Positions 1-7,692 of a stretch of 64,000 bases of DNA are shown piece by piece. The position numbers and the translations under genes were made by a program. A model generated the notes under the pieces. It saw only the letters and a program-made list of their open reading frames with translations. It was not told where the DNA came from and searched no databases. This DNA is from Rhodopseudomonas sp. (GTDB lineage Bacteria; Pseudomonadota; Alphaproteobacteria; Rhizobiales; Xanthobacteraceae), in assembly GCA_016124795.1 (NCBI GenBank), contig WGNB01000006.1, forward strand, positions 62,001-126,000. The letters run 5' to 3'. How positions within the stretch are numbered: position 1 is the first letter of the stretch; each line of letters starts with the position of its first letter.

Positions 1-1
1 C

Positions 2-370
2 TTCAAGGGCCGTAACGATTGGCCGGCCTGGATCAAGGCGGCCAGCGCGCTCGCACCGGCGGCCGGCGCAGACACGCAAGCGAATAATGCCCGGCGGTTC
101 GAAGGCGCGCTTCCGTCCGGCAAGGTGGCTGTTGGCGGCAACACGATGGACATTGCCTGGCCGCCGCCGGCTGGCATGCCGGCTGCCGCGCTTGAGGGCG
201 CACTGTTCGCCGTCAAGGCGAAGCCGGAGCGCGGCCGGTGGCGCGCCGGGCGCAAATTTTCGCGCGAAGAAACGACCATCTCGCTCGCCGAATTGGACGA
301 CGATCAGCGCGCGGCGATCGCGGGCGATCCGGAACTCGTCGTTTCATTGCGGCTGGTAGAGCCGGAGTGA
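2..370 (+). CDS. Phage protein, HI1506-like (5' end outside window)
   Basis: The frame is open from base 2 to the stop at 368-370, so the real start is upstream; a methionine codon occurs only at residue 42 of the visible part. The C-terminal part, with an FSREET stretch followed by a short acidic SLAELDDDQ segment and the ending DPELVVSLRL, resembles the end of HI1506-related proteins of Mu-like prophage FluMu, which sit between the major head protein and the DUF1320 protein. Function in the family is unknown; a role near the head-tail joint is a guess from gene order. Confidence 0.6.
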   Translation, partial: FKGRNDWPAWIKAASALAPAAGADTQANNARRFEGALPSGKVAVGGNTMDIAWPPPAGMPAAALEGALFAVKAKPERGRWRAGRKFSREETTISLAELDDDQRAAIAGDPELVVSLRLVEPE

Positions 371-379
371 CACGTCCTT

Positions 380-455
380 GGCGGGGTGGCGCAGCAGGTA
401 GCGCGGCGGGCTCATAGCCAGCAGGTCGCTGGTTCGAATCCAGCCCCCGCAACCA
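380..455 (+). tRNA. tRNA-Met (CAU), partly initiator-like, phage-borne
   Basis: A full cloverleaf can be folded: acceptor 380-386 with 445-451, D-arm GCGC 389-392/401-404 with GG in the loop, anticodon arm 406-410/418-422 with CAU at 413-415, five-base variable loop, T-arm GCTGG/CCAGC with a TTCGAAT loop, discriminator A452 and encoded CCA 453-455. Base 1 (G380) faces A451 and is unpaired, as C1-A72 is in bacterial initiator tRNA, and the 3' end CCCCGCAACCA matches initiators; but position 11:24 is C:G as in elongators, and 29:41 is a G-A mismatch. It could be an initiator derivative, elongator Met or Ile2. Confidence 0.85.
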
Positions 456-467
456 ACGTCCGGCTGC

Positions 468-551
468 TCCCGCCCACCGGATGCGGGACCGGACCATGCG
501 GCGGCAACGCCGCCTTGCCCGTCGCGGCTTCGGGCCGTTGCCGCGACGGGC
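468..551 (+). other. Three consecutive hairpins after the tRNA
   Basis: Between the tRNA and the next gene there are three perfect stems in a row: TCCCGC/GCGGGA (468-473 with 483-488), GCGGCG/CGCCGC closed by a GCAA tetraloop (498-513), and a 12-bp stem GCCCGTCGCGGC (517-528 with 540-551). No T-run follows the last stem, so a classical terminator is not supported. The block could be an RNA-processing signal for the tRNA, a small structured RNA or a translational control leader for the gene at 575. Confidence 0.5.
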
Positions 552-574
552 TCCACTCTTGAAGCGAGGATGCG

Positions 575-766
575 ATGCCGGAAATCGACGACGAGCAATA
601 CCAGCGCGGCCGTTGCCAATTCAAAAACGGCGCGTCGCTGCGCGCGATGTGCGAGGCGCTGCAGGCGGCGGAGGCCAAGGAAGGCATCGAAGAAAGTCGC
701 GAAATGAGTTTCGTCCTTGGCTTTGTCGATGCGGCGTTCGATAAACTGCGGGGCATCGAGCGATGA
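575..766 (+). CDS. Small phage protein of unknown function
   Basis: Sixty-three residues, acidic and helical looking, no recognised domain. The ATG at 575 has a purine-rich GCGAGGA element just upstream (565-570); an out-of-frame ATG at 570 is ignored. The stop overlaps the start of the DUF1320 gene by four bases, so it is part of the same translational unit. I do not recognise a family. Position between the tRNA block and the connector gene suggests a structural or assembly accessory, but nothing in the sequence proves this. Confidence 0.6.
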   Translation: MPEIDDEQYQRGRCQFKNGASLRAMCEALQAAEAKEGIEESREMSFVLGFVDAAFDKLRGIER

Positions 767-1191
767 CCTATGCGTCGCAAGCCGACATGACGGAGCGCTT
801 CGGCGAGTCGATGATGATCGACTTGACCGACCGCGCCGAGCCGGCCACCGGCGCGATCGATGCCGACGTGGTGACGCGCGCGCTAGAAGACGCCGACGCG
901 GCGATCGATGGCTATCTTAAAGGCCGCTATAAGCTGCCGCTCGCCGTGACGCCGCCCCTGCTGCGCGACCTGGCGCAGGCGATCGCGATCTACAAGCTGC
1001 ATCGCAACACGGCGTCGGACAAGATTGCCAAGGACTACGACGCGGCCATGCGGGTGTTGCTGCAGATCGGTCGCGGCGACGTGCGTCTCGATGTCGAAGG
1101 CGTCGAGCCGGAGTCGAGTGGCGCTGCCAGCGTGCGCACGTCCGACCGATGCCGCGACATGACCCCCGGCAACATGAAGGGCTTTGTCTGA
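763..1191 (+). CDS. DUF1320 / Mu gp36-like head-tail connector protein
   Basis: 142 residues. The opening MTYASQADMTERFG, the segment with DxAIDGYLKGRYKLPL around residues 45-60, and the following LLRDLAQAIAIYKL helix are typical of the DUF1320 family (Mu gp36 / gp436-like), thought to be head-tail joining proteins in Mu-like phages. The start ATG overlaps the end of the upstream small gene and its TGA stop shares a base with the next ATG (TGATG at 1189-1193), so translation is coupled. It belongs to the virion assembly stage; the precise contact is not known from sequence. Confidence 0.85.
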   Translation: MTYASQADMTERFGESMMIDLTDRAEPATGAIDADVVTRALEDADAAIDGYLKGRYKLPLAVTPPLLRDLAQAIAIYKLHRNTASDKIAKDYDAAMRVLLQIGRGDVRLDVEGVEPESSGAASVRTSDRCRDMTPGNMKGFV

Positions 1192-1769
1192 TGACGGGCG
1201 CCGGGTATCGCGTCGACACGGCCGGCCACACCGAAGCGCTTGCCACGCTCTCGGCTATTGTCGCGCGCCTCGATCATCCGCTTCCGATGTACGAGGATAT
1301 CGGTCAATCCCTCGTGACTTCGACGTTGATGCGTTTCGAGCAGGGTCGCGGGCCGGACGGCAACCCTTGGCCACCGTCATTGCGCGTGCGCCAGCATGGC
1401 GGGCTGACTCTGGTCGAGAGGGAGGGTTTGAAACGGTCGCAAACAGCCAACGCCTCTGACGGTGGCGTCGAAGTCGGCACCAACGTCATCTATGCCGCGA
1501 TCCACCAGTTCGGTGGCGTCATCCAGAAGGCCGCGCGGCAACACACGACCTACCGCAAATACGATCCCCGCGAGGACGAGCTGTCCAGCCGTTTCGTCAA
1601 GAAGAGCCAATCGAATTTTGCCGAAGACGTGACAATCCCGGCCCACAGCGTGCGGATGCCGGCGCGGCCTTTTCTCGGTCTCGACGACGACGATCTGCGC
1701 GAGATCGTCCGGACCGCCGAGGGCTACGTCGCCGGTCAGGACGCGGACCAAGGCGGGGTGCAGCCATGA
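1191..1769 (+). CDS. Phage virion morphogenesis protein (Mu gpG / P2 gpS type)
   Basis: 192 residues starting at the ATG that overlaps the previous stop; a longer frame to 1149 exists but lies inside the DUF1320 gene. The features GRGPDGNPWPP near residue 55, VGTNVIYAAIHQFGG near residue 100 and MPARPFLGLDDDD near the end are the hallmark blocks of the tail completion/virion morphogenesis family (PF05069). Such proteins finish the tail or head-tail joint. The C-terminal four bases overlap the next gene. Confidence 0.88.
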   Translation: MTGAGYRVDTAGHTEALATLSAIVARLDHPLPMYEDIGQSLVTSTLMRFEQGRGPDGNPWPPSLRVRQHGGLTLVEREGLKRSQTANASDGGVEVGTNVIYAAIHQFGGVIQKAARQHTTYRKYDPREDELSSRFVKKSQSNFAEDVTIPAHSVRMPARPFLGLDDDDLREIVRTAEGYVAGQDADQGGVQP

Positions 1770-2203
1770 CCGTCGTCTCCGATGTCAAAGGGCGTGTCGC
1801 AACGGTCGGCGGAATTCGCACCGTCGATGAAGCCGCCGATCTGGCGGCGCTGATCGGCGAAGGGCAACTGCCGCAACAGTCGCCGGCGGCGTTCGTGCTG
1901 CCGCTCGGCTTCAATGGCGGCGAGGCCGACGTCGTGACAGGGCTTTATCGCCAGGCGTTCAATTCGGTGGTTGCTGTGGTGCTGGTCATTCAGGCGCCGG
2001 GTGACGTCAAGGCGCGCAAGGCGCTCGCCACCATCGACCAGCTCGAACGGGATCTGTGCGCCGTGATTTGCGGCTGGGCGCCGGCTGGCGCGATCGGCGT
2101 CTTCCAGGCGACGCGCGGCCGGCTGGTGTCGGTCGCTAACGGCCTCGTCATTTATCAACTCGAATTCGCCCTGCAGGATCAACTGAGGATCACAACGCCA
2201 TGA
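1766..2203 (+). CDS. Tail terminator-like protein (gp37-type)
   Basis: 145 residues. Position directly after the completion protein and before the tail tube, size, and the mixed alpha/beta pattern (LPQQSPAAFVLPLG, then ALATIDQLERDLCAVICGW and a final strand VIYQLEFALQDQL) fit the tail terminator family that caps the tail tube at the head end; Mu gp37-type proteins occupy this slot. The similarity is by pattern and gene order, not by a decisive motif. It overlaps both neighbours by four bases. Confidence 0.6.
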   Translation: MTVVSDVKGRVATVGGIRTVDEAADLAALIGEGQLPQQSPAAFVLPLGFNGGEADVVTGLYRQAFNSVVAVVLVIQAPGDVKARKALATIDQLERDLCAVICGWAPAGAIGVFQATRGRLVSVANGLVIYQLEFALQDQLRITTP

Positions 2204-2391
2204 AACACCCGCATGAAGGCGGTCGCTATTACCGCGAGAAGGACAATTCGCTGACGCGCGCCGGCAACGACGCCGCCGGCAGACCCAATAAGCGCAAGCC
2301 CGCGCCGGCCGCCGGCCTCGCCGATAAAGACACGGCCAGGAAAGACGGCGCACCGGTGAGCGCCAACGCAAAGGACAAGACCAATGCCTGA
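2200..2391 (+). CDS. Small basic phage protein
   Basis: Sixty-three residues, highly charged and low in hydrophobics (MKHPHEGGRYYREKDNS at the start, then Lys/Ala/Pro-rich). No transmembrane segment or known catalytic motif. It sits exactly where many Mu-like phages carry a DUF2635-type small protein just before the sheath or tube gene, but sequence agreement with that family is not clear. Overlaps the tail terminator by four bases and the tube gene by eight, so it is probably translated. Confidence 0.6.
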   Translation: MKHPHEGGRYYREKDNSLTRAGNDAAGRPNKRKPAPAAGLADKDTARKDGAPVSANAKDKTNA

Positions 2392-3322
2392 GGCGATCAA
2401 ATGGAAGTCCAAGGTGCTCCTCGTCAAGATCGAGAGCGCCTACGGCACCGATCCGACGCCGACCGGCGCGGCCGACGCCATTCTTGCCACCAACGTCACG
2501 CTGCAGCCGATGGAAGGCGAAGACGTGTCGCGTGAGTTGGAGCGGCCGTATCTCGGCGGCCAGGAGATGATACCGGCCGGCCTTCGCAGCGTGCTCACGT
2601 TCTCGACCGAACTGGCGGGCTCCGGCACCGCCGGCGAGGCGCCAGGCTGGGGCGTGCTGGCGCGGGCTTGCGCGCTGGCCGAGACGATCGAGGATGCGGT
2701 GTCGGTAACCTATTCGCCGATCTCGTTGGCGATGGAGAGCGCTGCGGTCTATTTCTGGATTGGCGCGACCAAGCACGTCCTGCTTGGCGCGCGCGGCACC
2801 GCTGAAATCACGCTCGATGCGCAAGGCATCCCGCGCATTGCGTGGACCATCACCGGGCTGTGGACTCTGCCGGCCGAGAGCGCGGCGGCGACGCCGGACC
2901 TGACGAGCTTCCTGGAGCCGCTGATCGCGACCAAGGCCAACACGCCGGCCTTCACGGTCAACGCCGTGTCGCTGGTGTTGCGCAGCTACAAGCTGACGCT
3001 CGGCAACGACGTTCAGCCGCGACTGCTGGTCGGCCGGGAGGAGATCATCATCCCCGACCGCGCCGAACAGCTGGTCTGCAACGTCGAGGCGGTGCCGTTG
3101 ACAACGCTCAATCCGTTTGCGCTGGCGCAGGCCCGCACGCGCGTCGCAGTTTCGATCGTTCACGGCACCGCCGCCGGCAACATCGTCACCATCGCGGCGC
3201 CGACCTGCCAGGTCAAACGCATGACCGGCTACGAGCAGAACCAGAACATTCTGGAATGGCCGTTGCCGCTCGCGCCGTTGCCCGACGAGGGCAACGATCA
3301 GTTCTCGATCGTGCTCACCTGA
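2384..3322 (+). CDS. Phage tail tube (major tail) protein
   Basis: 312 residues. The N-terminus with a Lys-rich strand, then ESAYGTDPTPTGADAI and a long series of beta strands (for example PYLGGQEMIPAGLRS, FSTELAGSG, and WTITGLWT), is characteristic of tail tube proteins of long-tailed phages, where a leading gene start is followed by a double beta-barrel. Many copies would stack to form the tail tube around the tape measure. It is followed by a 32-base gap with AGGAG at 3341-3345 ahead of the chaperone gene, giving that gene its own ribosome binding site. Confidence 0.85.
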   Translation: MPEAIKWKSKVLLVKIESAYGTDPTPTGAADAILATNVTLQPMEGEDVSRELERPYLGGQEMIPAGLRSVLTFSTELAGSGTAGEAPGWGVLARACALAETIEDAVSVTYSPISLAMESAAVYFWIGATKHVLLGARGTAEITLDAQGIPRIAWTITGLWTLPAESAAATPDLTSFLEPLIATKANTPAFTVNAVSLVLRSYKLTLGNDVQPRLLVGREEIIIPDRAEQLVCNVEAVPLTTLNPFALAQARTRVAVSIVHGTAAGNIVTIAAPTCQVKRMTGYEQNQNILEWPLPLAPLPDEGNDQFSIVLT

Positions 3323-3354
3323 TTTCCGCCACAGCCACCAGGAGTATTTAACCG

Positions 3355-3684
3355 ATGTTCAAGATCAGCAAAAACCAGACCTTCACCCGCGACGTGACGG
3401 TATCGAAGCCGGTCGATGGCGGCTTCAGCGACGAAACGATGAAGGCGACCTATCGCGTCATCGGGACCACCGAAGCAAAACAGTACGATCTATCGACCGC
3501 CGACGGTTCGACCGCGTTTCTGGTGGCGACCATCGTCAAGCTCGACGATCTCGAAGACGAAGCTGGCAAGGCGGTCTCCTACAACAACGCGGTCCGCGAT
3601 GAGCTGCTCGATGTTCCCTACGTGCGCCGCGCTTTGGCGGATGGCTATTTCGCCGGGATGGCGGGCGCCAAAACGGGAAACTGA
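3355..3684 (+). CDS. Tail assembly chaperone, short form (gpG-like)
   Basis: 109 residues, located between the tube gene and the tape measure where long-tailed phages encode their tail assembly chaperone. In lambda this short protein (gpG) and its frameshifted long form (gpGT) coat the tape measure during tail polymerisation. The last three sense codons read ACG GGA AAC before TGA, and contain the slippery heptamer GGGAAAC. A good AGGAG site precedes the ATG by ten bases. Family membership is by position and frameshift architecture rather than sequence motif. Confidence 0.8.
   Translation: MFKISKNQTFTRDVTVSKPVDGGFSDETMKATYRVIGTTEAKQYDLSTADGSTAFLVATIVKLDDLEDEAGKAVSYNNAVRDELLDVPYVRRALADGYFAGMAGAKTGN
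3675..3681 (+). promoter_or_regulatory. Programmed -1 ribosomal frameshift site GGGAAAC
   Basis: The heptamer fits X XXY YYZ in the zero frame (G GGA AAC) and is followed at once by the TGA stop at 3682-3684. Slipping back one base re-pairs the two tRNAs on GGG AAA and continues CTG AAA TGG into an open frame that runs to 4091. Lambda uses GGGAAAG for its G/GT proteins, so both the place and the heptamer type match known practice. Confidence 0.85.
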
Positions 3685-4091
3685 AATGGGCCGCGCGGCT
3701 TTGGGCGACGGGCGGCGCGGCCTTTTCAAATGCGGTGTCCGAAGACGAGCCCGAAGCGTTGCGCGACGCGCGCCGCTTCGGCGCATCCGAAACGGTCATC
3801 GCCGCGATCCGCGCGCGTCTCGGCTTGCGGGCCGAGATCGCCGGCCATGACGGCATCTGGCCGGAGAACGTGGAGGCCGTCGCAGCCTTCATGGCGGCCG
3901 AGACCCAGTGGCGTGTCGCTTCGATCGCCGGCGGCATGATGCCGGGGCGATTGATCTATCTCGGCCTCGATTATGCCGGCGCGCGCGCCGGCATAGAAGC
4001 GGCCGGGATCGAGTTGACGCCGGACATTTGGTCCGGTGTGCGCGTGATGGAAGCAGCGGCGCGCGAAGCGCTCAATGGGATAAGCGGATGA
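3681..4091 (+). CDS. Frameshift extension of tail chaperone (gpT-like, DUF1799-like)
   Basis: The -1 frame is open from before the slip site to 4091 and would add 136 residues, giving a 245-residue fusion with the upstream gene. A separate start at ATG 3735 (118 residues) is possible but has no clear ribosome site. The segment GIWPENVEAVAAF, followed about five residues later by TQWR and a GG-M-PGRLIYLGLDY stretch, resembles DUF1799, a family found as the downstream partner of tail chaperones. In lambda the T part binds the tube protein. Its stop overlaps the tape-measure start (ATGA). Confidence 0.75.
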   Translation: MKWAARLWATGGAAFSNAVSEDEPEALRDARRFGASETVIAAIRARLGLRAEIAGHDGIWPENVEAVAAFMAAETQWRVASIAGGMMPGRLIYLGLDYAGARAGIEAAGIELTPDIWSGVRVMEAAAREALNGISG

Positions 4092-7000
4092 CGTTGAAGG
4101 TCTCACTCGTCATTGACGGTAATGCCAGCGGCGCGAAAGCCGCCGCCGTCGAGGCCAAAACCGCAGTGATGGCGCTTGGCAGCGAAGGCAGCGCGGCGCT
4201 GCATACATTGAAGGCCAGTGCCGAGGCCAACGTCGTATCGCTCGCTCGCGTCCGTGATGAATTGGCGCGCTCGACGACGGTTCAACCGGCGGCGTTCAAT
4301 GCGTCCGCCATCAATTCAAATCTGCGCGTCACCGACGACTTCGGCGCCGCCGCGCGAAAGACGGACGTGGACGCCTACGGTGTCGCCCTCGACCAGGTGC
4401 GCGCCAAGTACGACCCGCTGTTTGCGGCCGGCATGCGCTACAAAGAGGCGCTCACCGAGATCAATGCCGCCGCGCGTGTCGGGGCGATCGACGAGCGGGT
4501 GCGCGCGGAGGCGATCCAGCGGACCAAGGATAGCTTTACGCAGCAGGTCACGATAATAAGGACTGGCGCGGCCGCGAGCGGTTCGGCGGTAAAGAACCTC
4601 GGCGACGGGATTGTCGGGTCGTCTCGCGCGGCGCGCGCCGAGATGATCAACCTGAGCCGGCAAGCCCAGGATGTTGGCGTGAGCCTTGCGTCGGGCCAGT
4701 CGCCTTTCATGGTGCTGGTACAGCAAGGCTCACAGATTTTCGACGTGTTCTCCAGTTCGGAGCGCTCGGTCGGCGATTTCTTCAAGCAGGCTGTATCAGG
4801 CGCGGCGCGCTTCCTCACGCCCACGGTGCTGGTCACCGGTGCCATACTCGGCATCGGCACTGCCATTGTAACGGCAGCGTCGCAATACGGCGCGGCCCAA
4901 CGTCAGATCGAAGTGGCGTTGACCGGCATCGGCCGCGCCTCGGGCGTCATGCGTTCCGACATCAACGCGATCGCCTCGGATTCCGCTTCGACCTTCGGTC
5001 TGTCGGTGTCGGAAGCGCGCAACTTCGCCACCGCGCTTGCCGCGACCGGCAAGATCGGCAAGGACAACATCGCGCCGATCGTCGCGCTCGGCCATGACGT
5101 CGCGATCGCCTACGGCGAGGACGCCGCCGGCGCAGCCAAGTTGCTGGCCAACGCCTTTGCCGATCCGGTCAAGGGCGCGACCGACTTGAATGCGCGCCTC
5201 GGCTTTCTCGATGCCGCGACGCTGCGCCAGATCACAAATTTGCAAGCACAGAACCGCCTCTACGAGGCACAGGCGCTGCTGCAACCCAAGGTCAAGGCGG
5301 GTCTCGAAGGCATCGGTCAAACGCTGTCTTCGAGCGCAGGCTTTTGGACCGCGATCGGTAACGCAATTTCAAATACGTGGGATGCCTTAGGTCGCGGCGC
5401 GTCGCGACTGACCGGCATCGGCTTTACCCAAGGCCTCGATGAGCAGATCGACACCACCAAGGCCAAAGTCGTCGAGCTGCAAAAGATCGTCGACGATACC
5501 AACAACGGCCCAGCGCCGACTGGCATTCGCGCCGCCGGATTTGCCGGTACATTGCAGGAGCTTGAGCGGCAAAAGGCGAAGCTCGAAGAGTTACAAAGTG
5601 AATGGCAGCGCTATCGGAGCGCTGTGGAAGGTGCCCAGCAAAGGCGCGATTCCTTCGCGCAGTCCGCTGCCGTCGAAAAAGCGCTCCCGGAAATATCCCA
5701 ACTCCGCGATCTCAATAACAACTATCTGAACCTGTCGTTGACGCTCGCCGAGGTCAACCGCACTGGCGGTGAGTCATCGCCAATGCTGGTAGCGATGGGC
5801 AAATCTTACGCGCAGCTGGCCCAGGCCATCGCCGAGGCAAAAGGCCAGGTCGACGCATTTAAATCGAGTAACGACAGAGCGATCGCCGGACTTGAATTGC
5901 AGATTGGCGCCGTGGGCAAGCGATCGCCTGGTGCGCTTGGCGATTTGGCGAGGCAGCAATCGCTATTGAGCCAGGGCTCAGCCTCGCCCGACGCTCAACG
6001 CCAGGCGGAACTGACCGGCACGCTGGCGCGCCGCCAGGCCGAACAACAGATCGCCGACGCGCGGGCTCAATCGCTTTTGACCGCGCGTCAGGCGACCGAC
6101 GCGGCTGGCCTTGAACTGTCGATCCTCGGTCGCGGCAGCATCGAGCAGGAACGTCAGCGTTCGATCCTCCAAGCCAAACAGCAGCTCGAACAGCAGTCGC
6201 TGCAAACTAACGGCAGCCGCGAGGCCTATGATCGCGGCCACCTGAAGTCGCTCGAAGACGAGATCAACAAGCAGGCCGCGCTCAAACAACAACTGGCCGA
6301 GCAACAGACGATCCGCGACCTGTCGTTCGAACGCGCCCAGATCGGCCGCACCTCCGACGAGCAGCAGGTTGCTTCGCGCCTGCGCGGCATTTACGGCGAT
6401 GACTACGCCAAGCAACTCGACGGCTCGATCGCCGGACAGATGCGGCTGAACCAGCAGTTGCAGTCGACGCACGACATCGGCCTTGGCGTTTACAAGGGTA
6501 TTTTAAGCGACCTTCAGCAGGGCAAGACCGCAGGCGAAACATTCGGCAATGCGCTCGTGAATTCCTTGCAGAAGGTCTCCGACAAGCTGGCCGAGATGGC
6601 GTTCAATAATTTGTGGAGCGCGGCCTTCGGCGGCAATAGCGCTGGCGGGCTGCTTGGTGGACTGTTCGGCGGCGGCAGCGCGCCGTTATCGCTCGACGCC
6701 GGCGGATCGGCCGGCGCGATCAGCACCGGTTCTGCTGGCGGCACCGGTGGCGTCCTCGGCGGCCTGTTCGGCGATGGTGGCTACACCGGCGACGTCGGCA
6801 CCCGCGCTGTCGCCGGCGTCGTGCACGGCCAAGAGTTTGTCATCAACGCCGGGCAGACTGCCAAGCACCGTGCGCTCCTGGAGGATATCAACGCCGGCGC
6901 GTTCCCCGGCTATATGGGCGGTGGCTATGTCGGGCCAGCGCAACTCGGCAGCCGCGCGCCCGGCGCGGTGTCGGAGCAGCCGATCACGCTGACTTCGGAA

Positions 7001-7192
7001 ATCCGCCTATACGTCGACAACAAGTCCGGCGCGCCGGTCAAAGCAACGGCGCAGAAGGGGCCGCCGGGCTTCGACATGGCGGTGCTGCTGGAAGGCATCT
7101 CGAACGGCATCGCGCAGGACCTCTCCGATGGCAAGGGGCCGATCACCACCACCTTGACCCGTGAATACGGCATGCGGAGGTCGTTTGGATGA
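4088..7192 (+). CDS. Tail length tape measure protein
   Basis: 1,034 residues from the ATG that overlaps the chaperone stop; an upstream extension to 3908 overlaps the chaperone in another frame and is not used. Around residues 185-260 there is the TMP_2-type block (RQAQDVGVSLASGQSP, then LVQQGSQI) followed by a hydrophobic helix (VLVTGAILGIGTAIVTAAS). The middle, about 430-790, is Gln/Ala/Glu-rich coiled coil. Near residue 800 GVYKGILSDLQQGKTAGE and the Gly-rich GGLLGGLFGGG stretch match the C-terminal domain of lambda-type tape measures. It sets tail length and enters the cell with the DNA. Confidence 0.93.
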   Translation: MTLKVSLVIDGNASGAKAAAVEAKTAVMALGSEGSAALHTLKASAEANVVSLARVRDELARSTTVQPAAFNASAINSNLRVTDDFGAAARKTDVDAYGVALDQVRAKYDPLFAAGMRYKEALTEINAAARVGAIDERVRAEAIQRTKDSFTQQVTIIRTGAAASGSAVKNLGDGIVGSSRAARAEMINLSRQAQDVGVSLASGQSPFMVLVQQGSQIFDVFSSSERSVGDFFKQAVSGAARFLTPTVLVTGAILGIGTAIVTAASQYGAAQRQIEVALTGIGRASGVMRSDINAIASDSASTFGLSVSEARNFATALAATGKIGKDNIAPIVALGHDVAIAYGEDAAGAAKLLANAFADPVKGATDLNARLGFLDAATLRQITNLQAQNRLYEAQALLQPKVKAGLEGIGQTLSSSAGFWTAIGNAISNTWDALGRGASRLTGIGFTQGLDEQIDTTKAKVVELQKIVDDTNNGPAPTGIRAAGFAGTLQELERQKAKLEELQSEWQRYRSAVEGAQQRRDSFAQSAAVEKALPEISQLRDLNNNYLNLSLTLAEVNRTGGESSPMLVAMGKSYAQLAQAIAEAKGQVDAFKSSNDRAIAGLELQIGAVGKRSPGALGDLARQQSLLSQGSASPDAQRQAELTGTLARRQAEQQIADARAQSLLTARQATDAAGLELSILGRGSIEQERQRSILQAKQQLEQQSLQTNGSREAYDRGHLKSLEDEINKQAALKQQLAEQQTIRDLSFERAQIGRTSDEQQVASRLRGIYGDDYAKQLDGSIAGQMRLNQQLQSTHDIGLGVYKGILSDLQQGKTAGETFGNALVNSLQKVSDKLAEMAFNNLWSAAFGGNSAGGLLGGLFGGGSAPLSLDAGGSAGAISTGSAGGTGGVLGGLFGDGGYTGDVGTRAVAGVVHGQEFVINAGQTAKHRALLEDINAGAFPGYMGGGYVGPAQLGSRAPGAVSEQPITLTSEIRLYVDNKSGAPVKATAQKGPPGFDMAVLLEGISNGIAQDLSDGKGPITTTLTREYGMRRSFG

Positions 7193-7692
7193 CCACCAAG
7201 AATTTCCCCGAGGACCTGCTCGGCCGCTCCATTCTGCGCCAAGGTTTCAGCTACAGCCGCAACCAGTCGGTCGAACGTACGCCGATGGATTCCGGCTTGC
7301 CGCGCGGCCGGCTGTACAACAAAAACCCGACGGCCAAGGTGCCGGTCGTCTACCAGTGGGACGAAGACCAGGTCGTCGTCTTCGAGGCCTGGCTTCAGAA
7401 TATCGCGAACCGTGGCGCATCGTGGTTCAACGTCTATCTGCCCCTCGAAGGCGGAAGCTATCGCCAGGTACTGGCCCGCGTCGCCGACGTTCCGGCGCGC
7501 GCGTCGGCCGGCGCGCTATTGATGAATTGTCCGATCGAGTTCGAGATCCATGACGCGTTGATCGCGCCCGATGGATTCATCGAACTGGTCGCTCTGGTAG
7601 GTGGACGCGGGGCGCAAGACATAGCAGCTGTGCTCGATGGCATTACGCTGGCGCCAGCTTTCGAAGCATGGGAGTTCCCGGCCGATGCCTGA
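7189..7692 (+). CDS. Minor tail protein downstream of tape measure (gpM-like slot)
   Basis: 167 residues, start overlapping the tape-measure stop (ATGA). Blocks such as FSYSRNQSVERTPMDSGLPR, VYQWDEDQVVVFEAWLQN and WFNVYLPLEGG recall short tail-tip proteins found immediately after the tape measure in Bcep22-like and related siphophages, which correspond to lambda gpM in gene order. No enzymatic motif is present. Its likely place is the distal tail ring to which the hub attaches; this is inference from synteny. Confidence 0.65.
   Translation: MTTKNFPEDLLGRSILRQGFSYSRNQSVERTPMDSGLPRGRLYNKNPTAKVPVVYQWDEDQVVVFEAWLQNIANRGASWFNVYLPLEGGSYRQVLARVADVPARASAGALLMNCPIEFEIHDALIAPDGFIELVALVGGRGAQDIAAVLDGITLAPAFEAWEFPADA

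Noticed and set aside
213-497. Minus-strand frame of 94 residues over the tRNA, containing GGLDSNQRPAGYEP-like sequence, and a second at 344-619 with GGWIRTSD
   Set aside because: These are the usual false frames antisense to a tRNA gene; the pattern comes from the T-arm and acceptor stem.
1736-3163. Long minus-strand frame of 475 residues
   Set aside because: It overlaps three well-supported phage genes on the other strand, and its product is Arg/Asp/Gln-rich as expected of a GC-rich shadow.
3908-4087. N-terminal extension of the tape measure by 60 residues
   Set aside because: It overlaps the chaperone extension in another frame, and the ATG at 4,088 overlaps the stop in the usual way.
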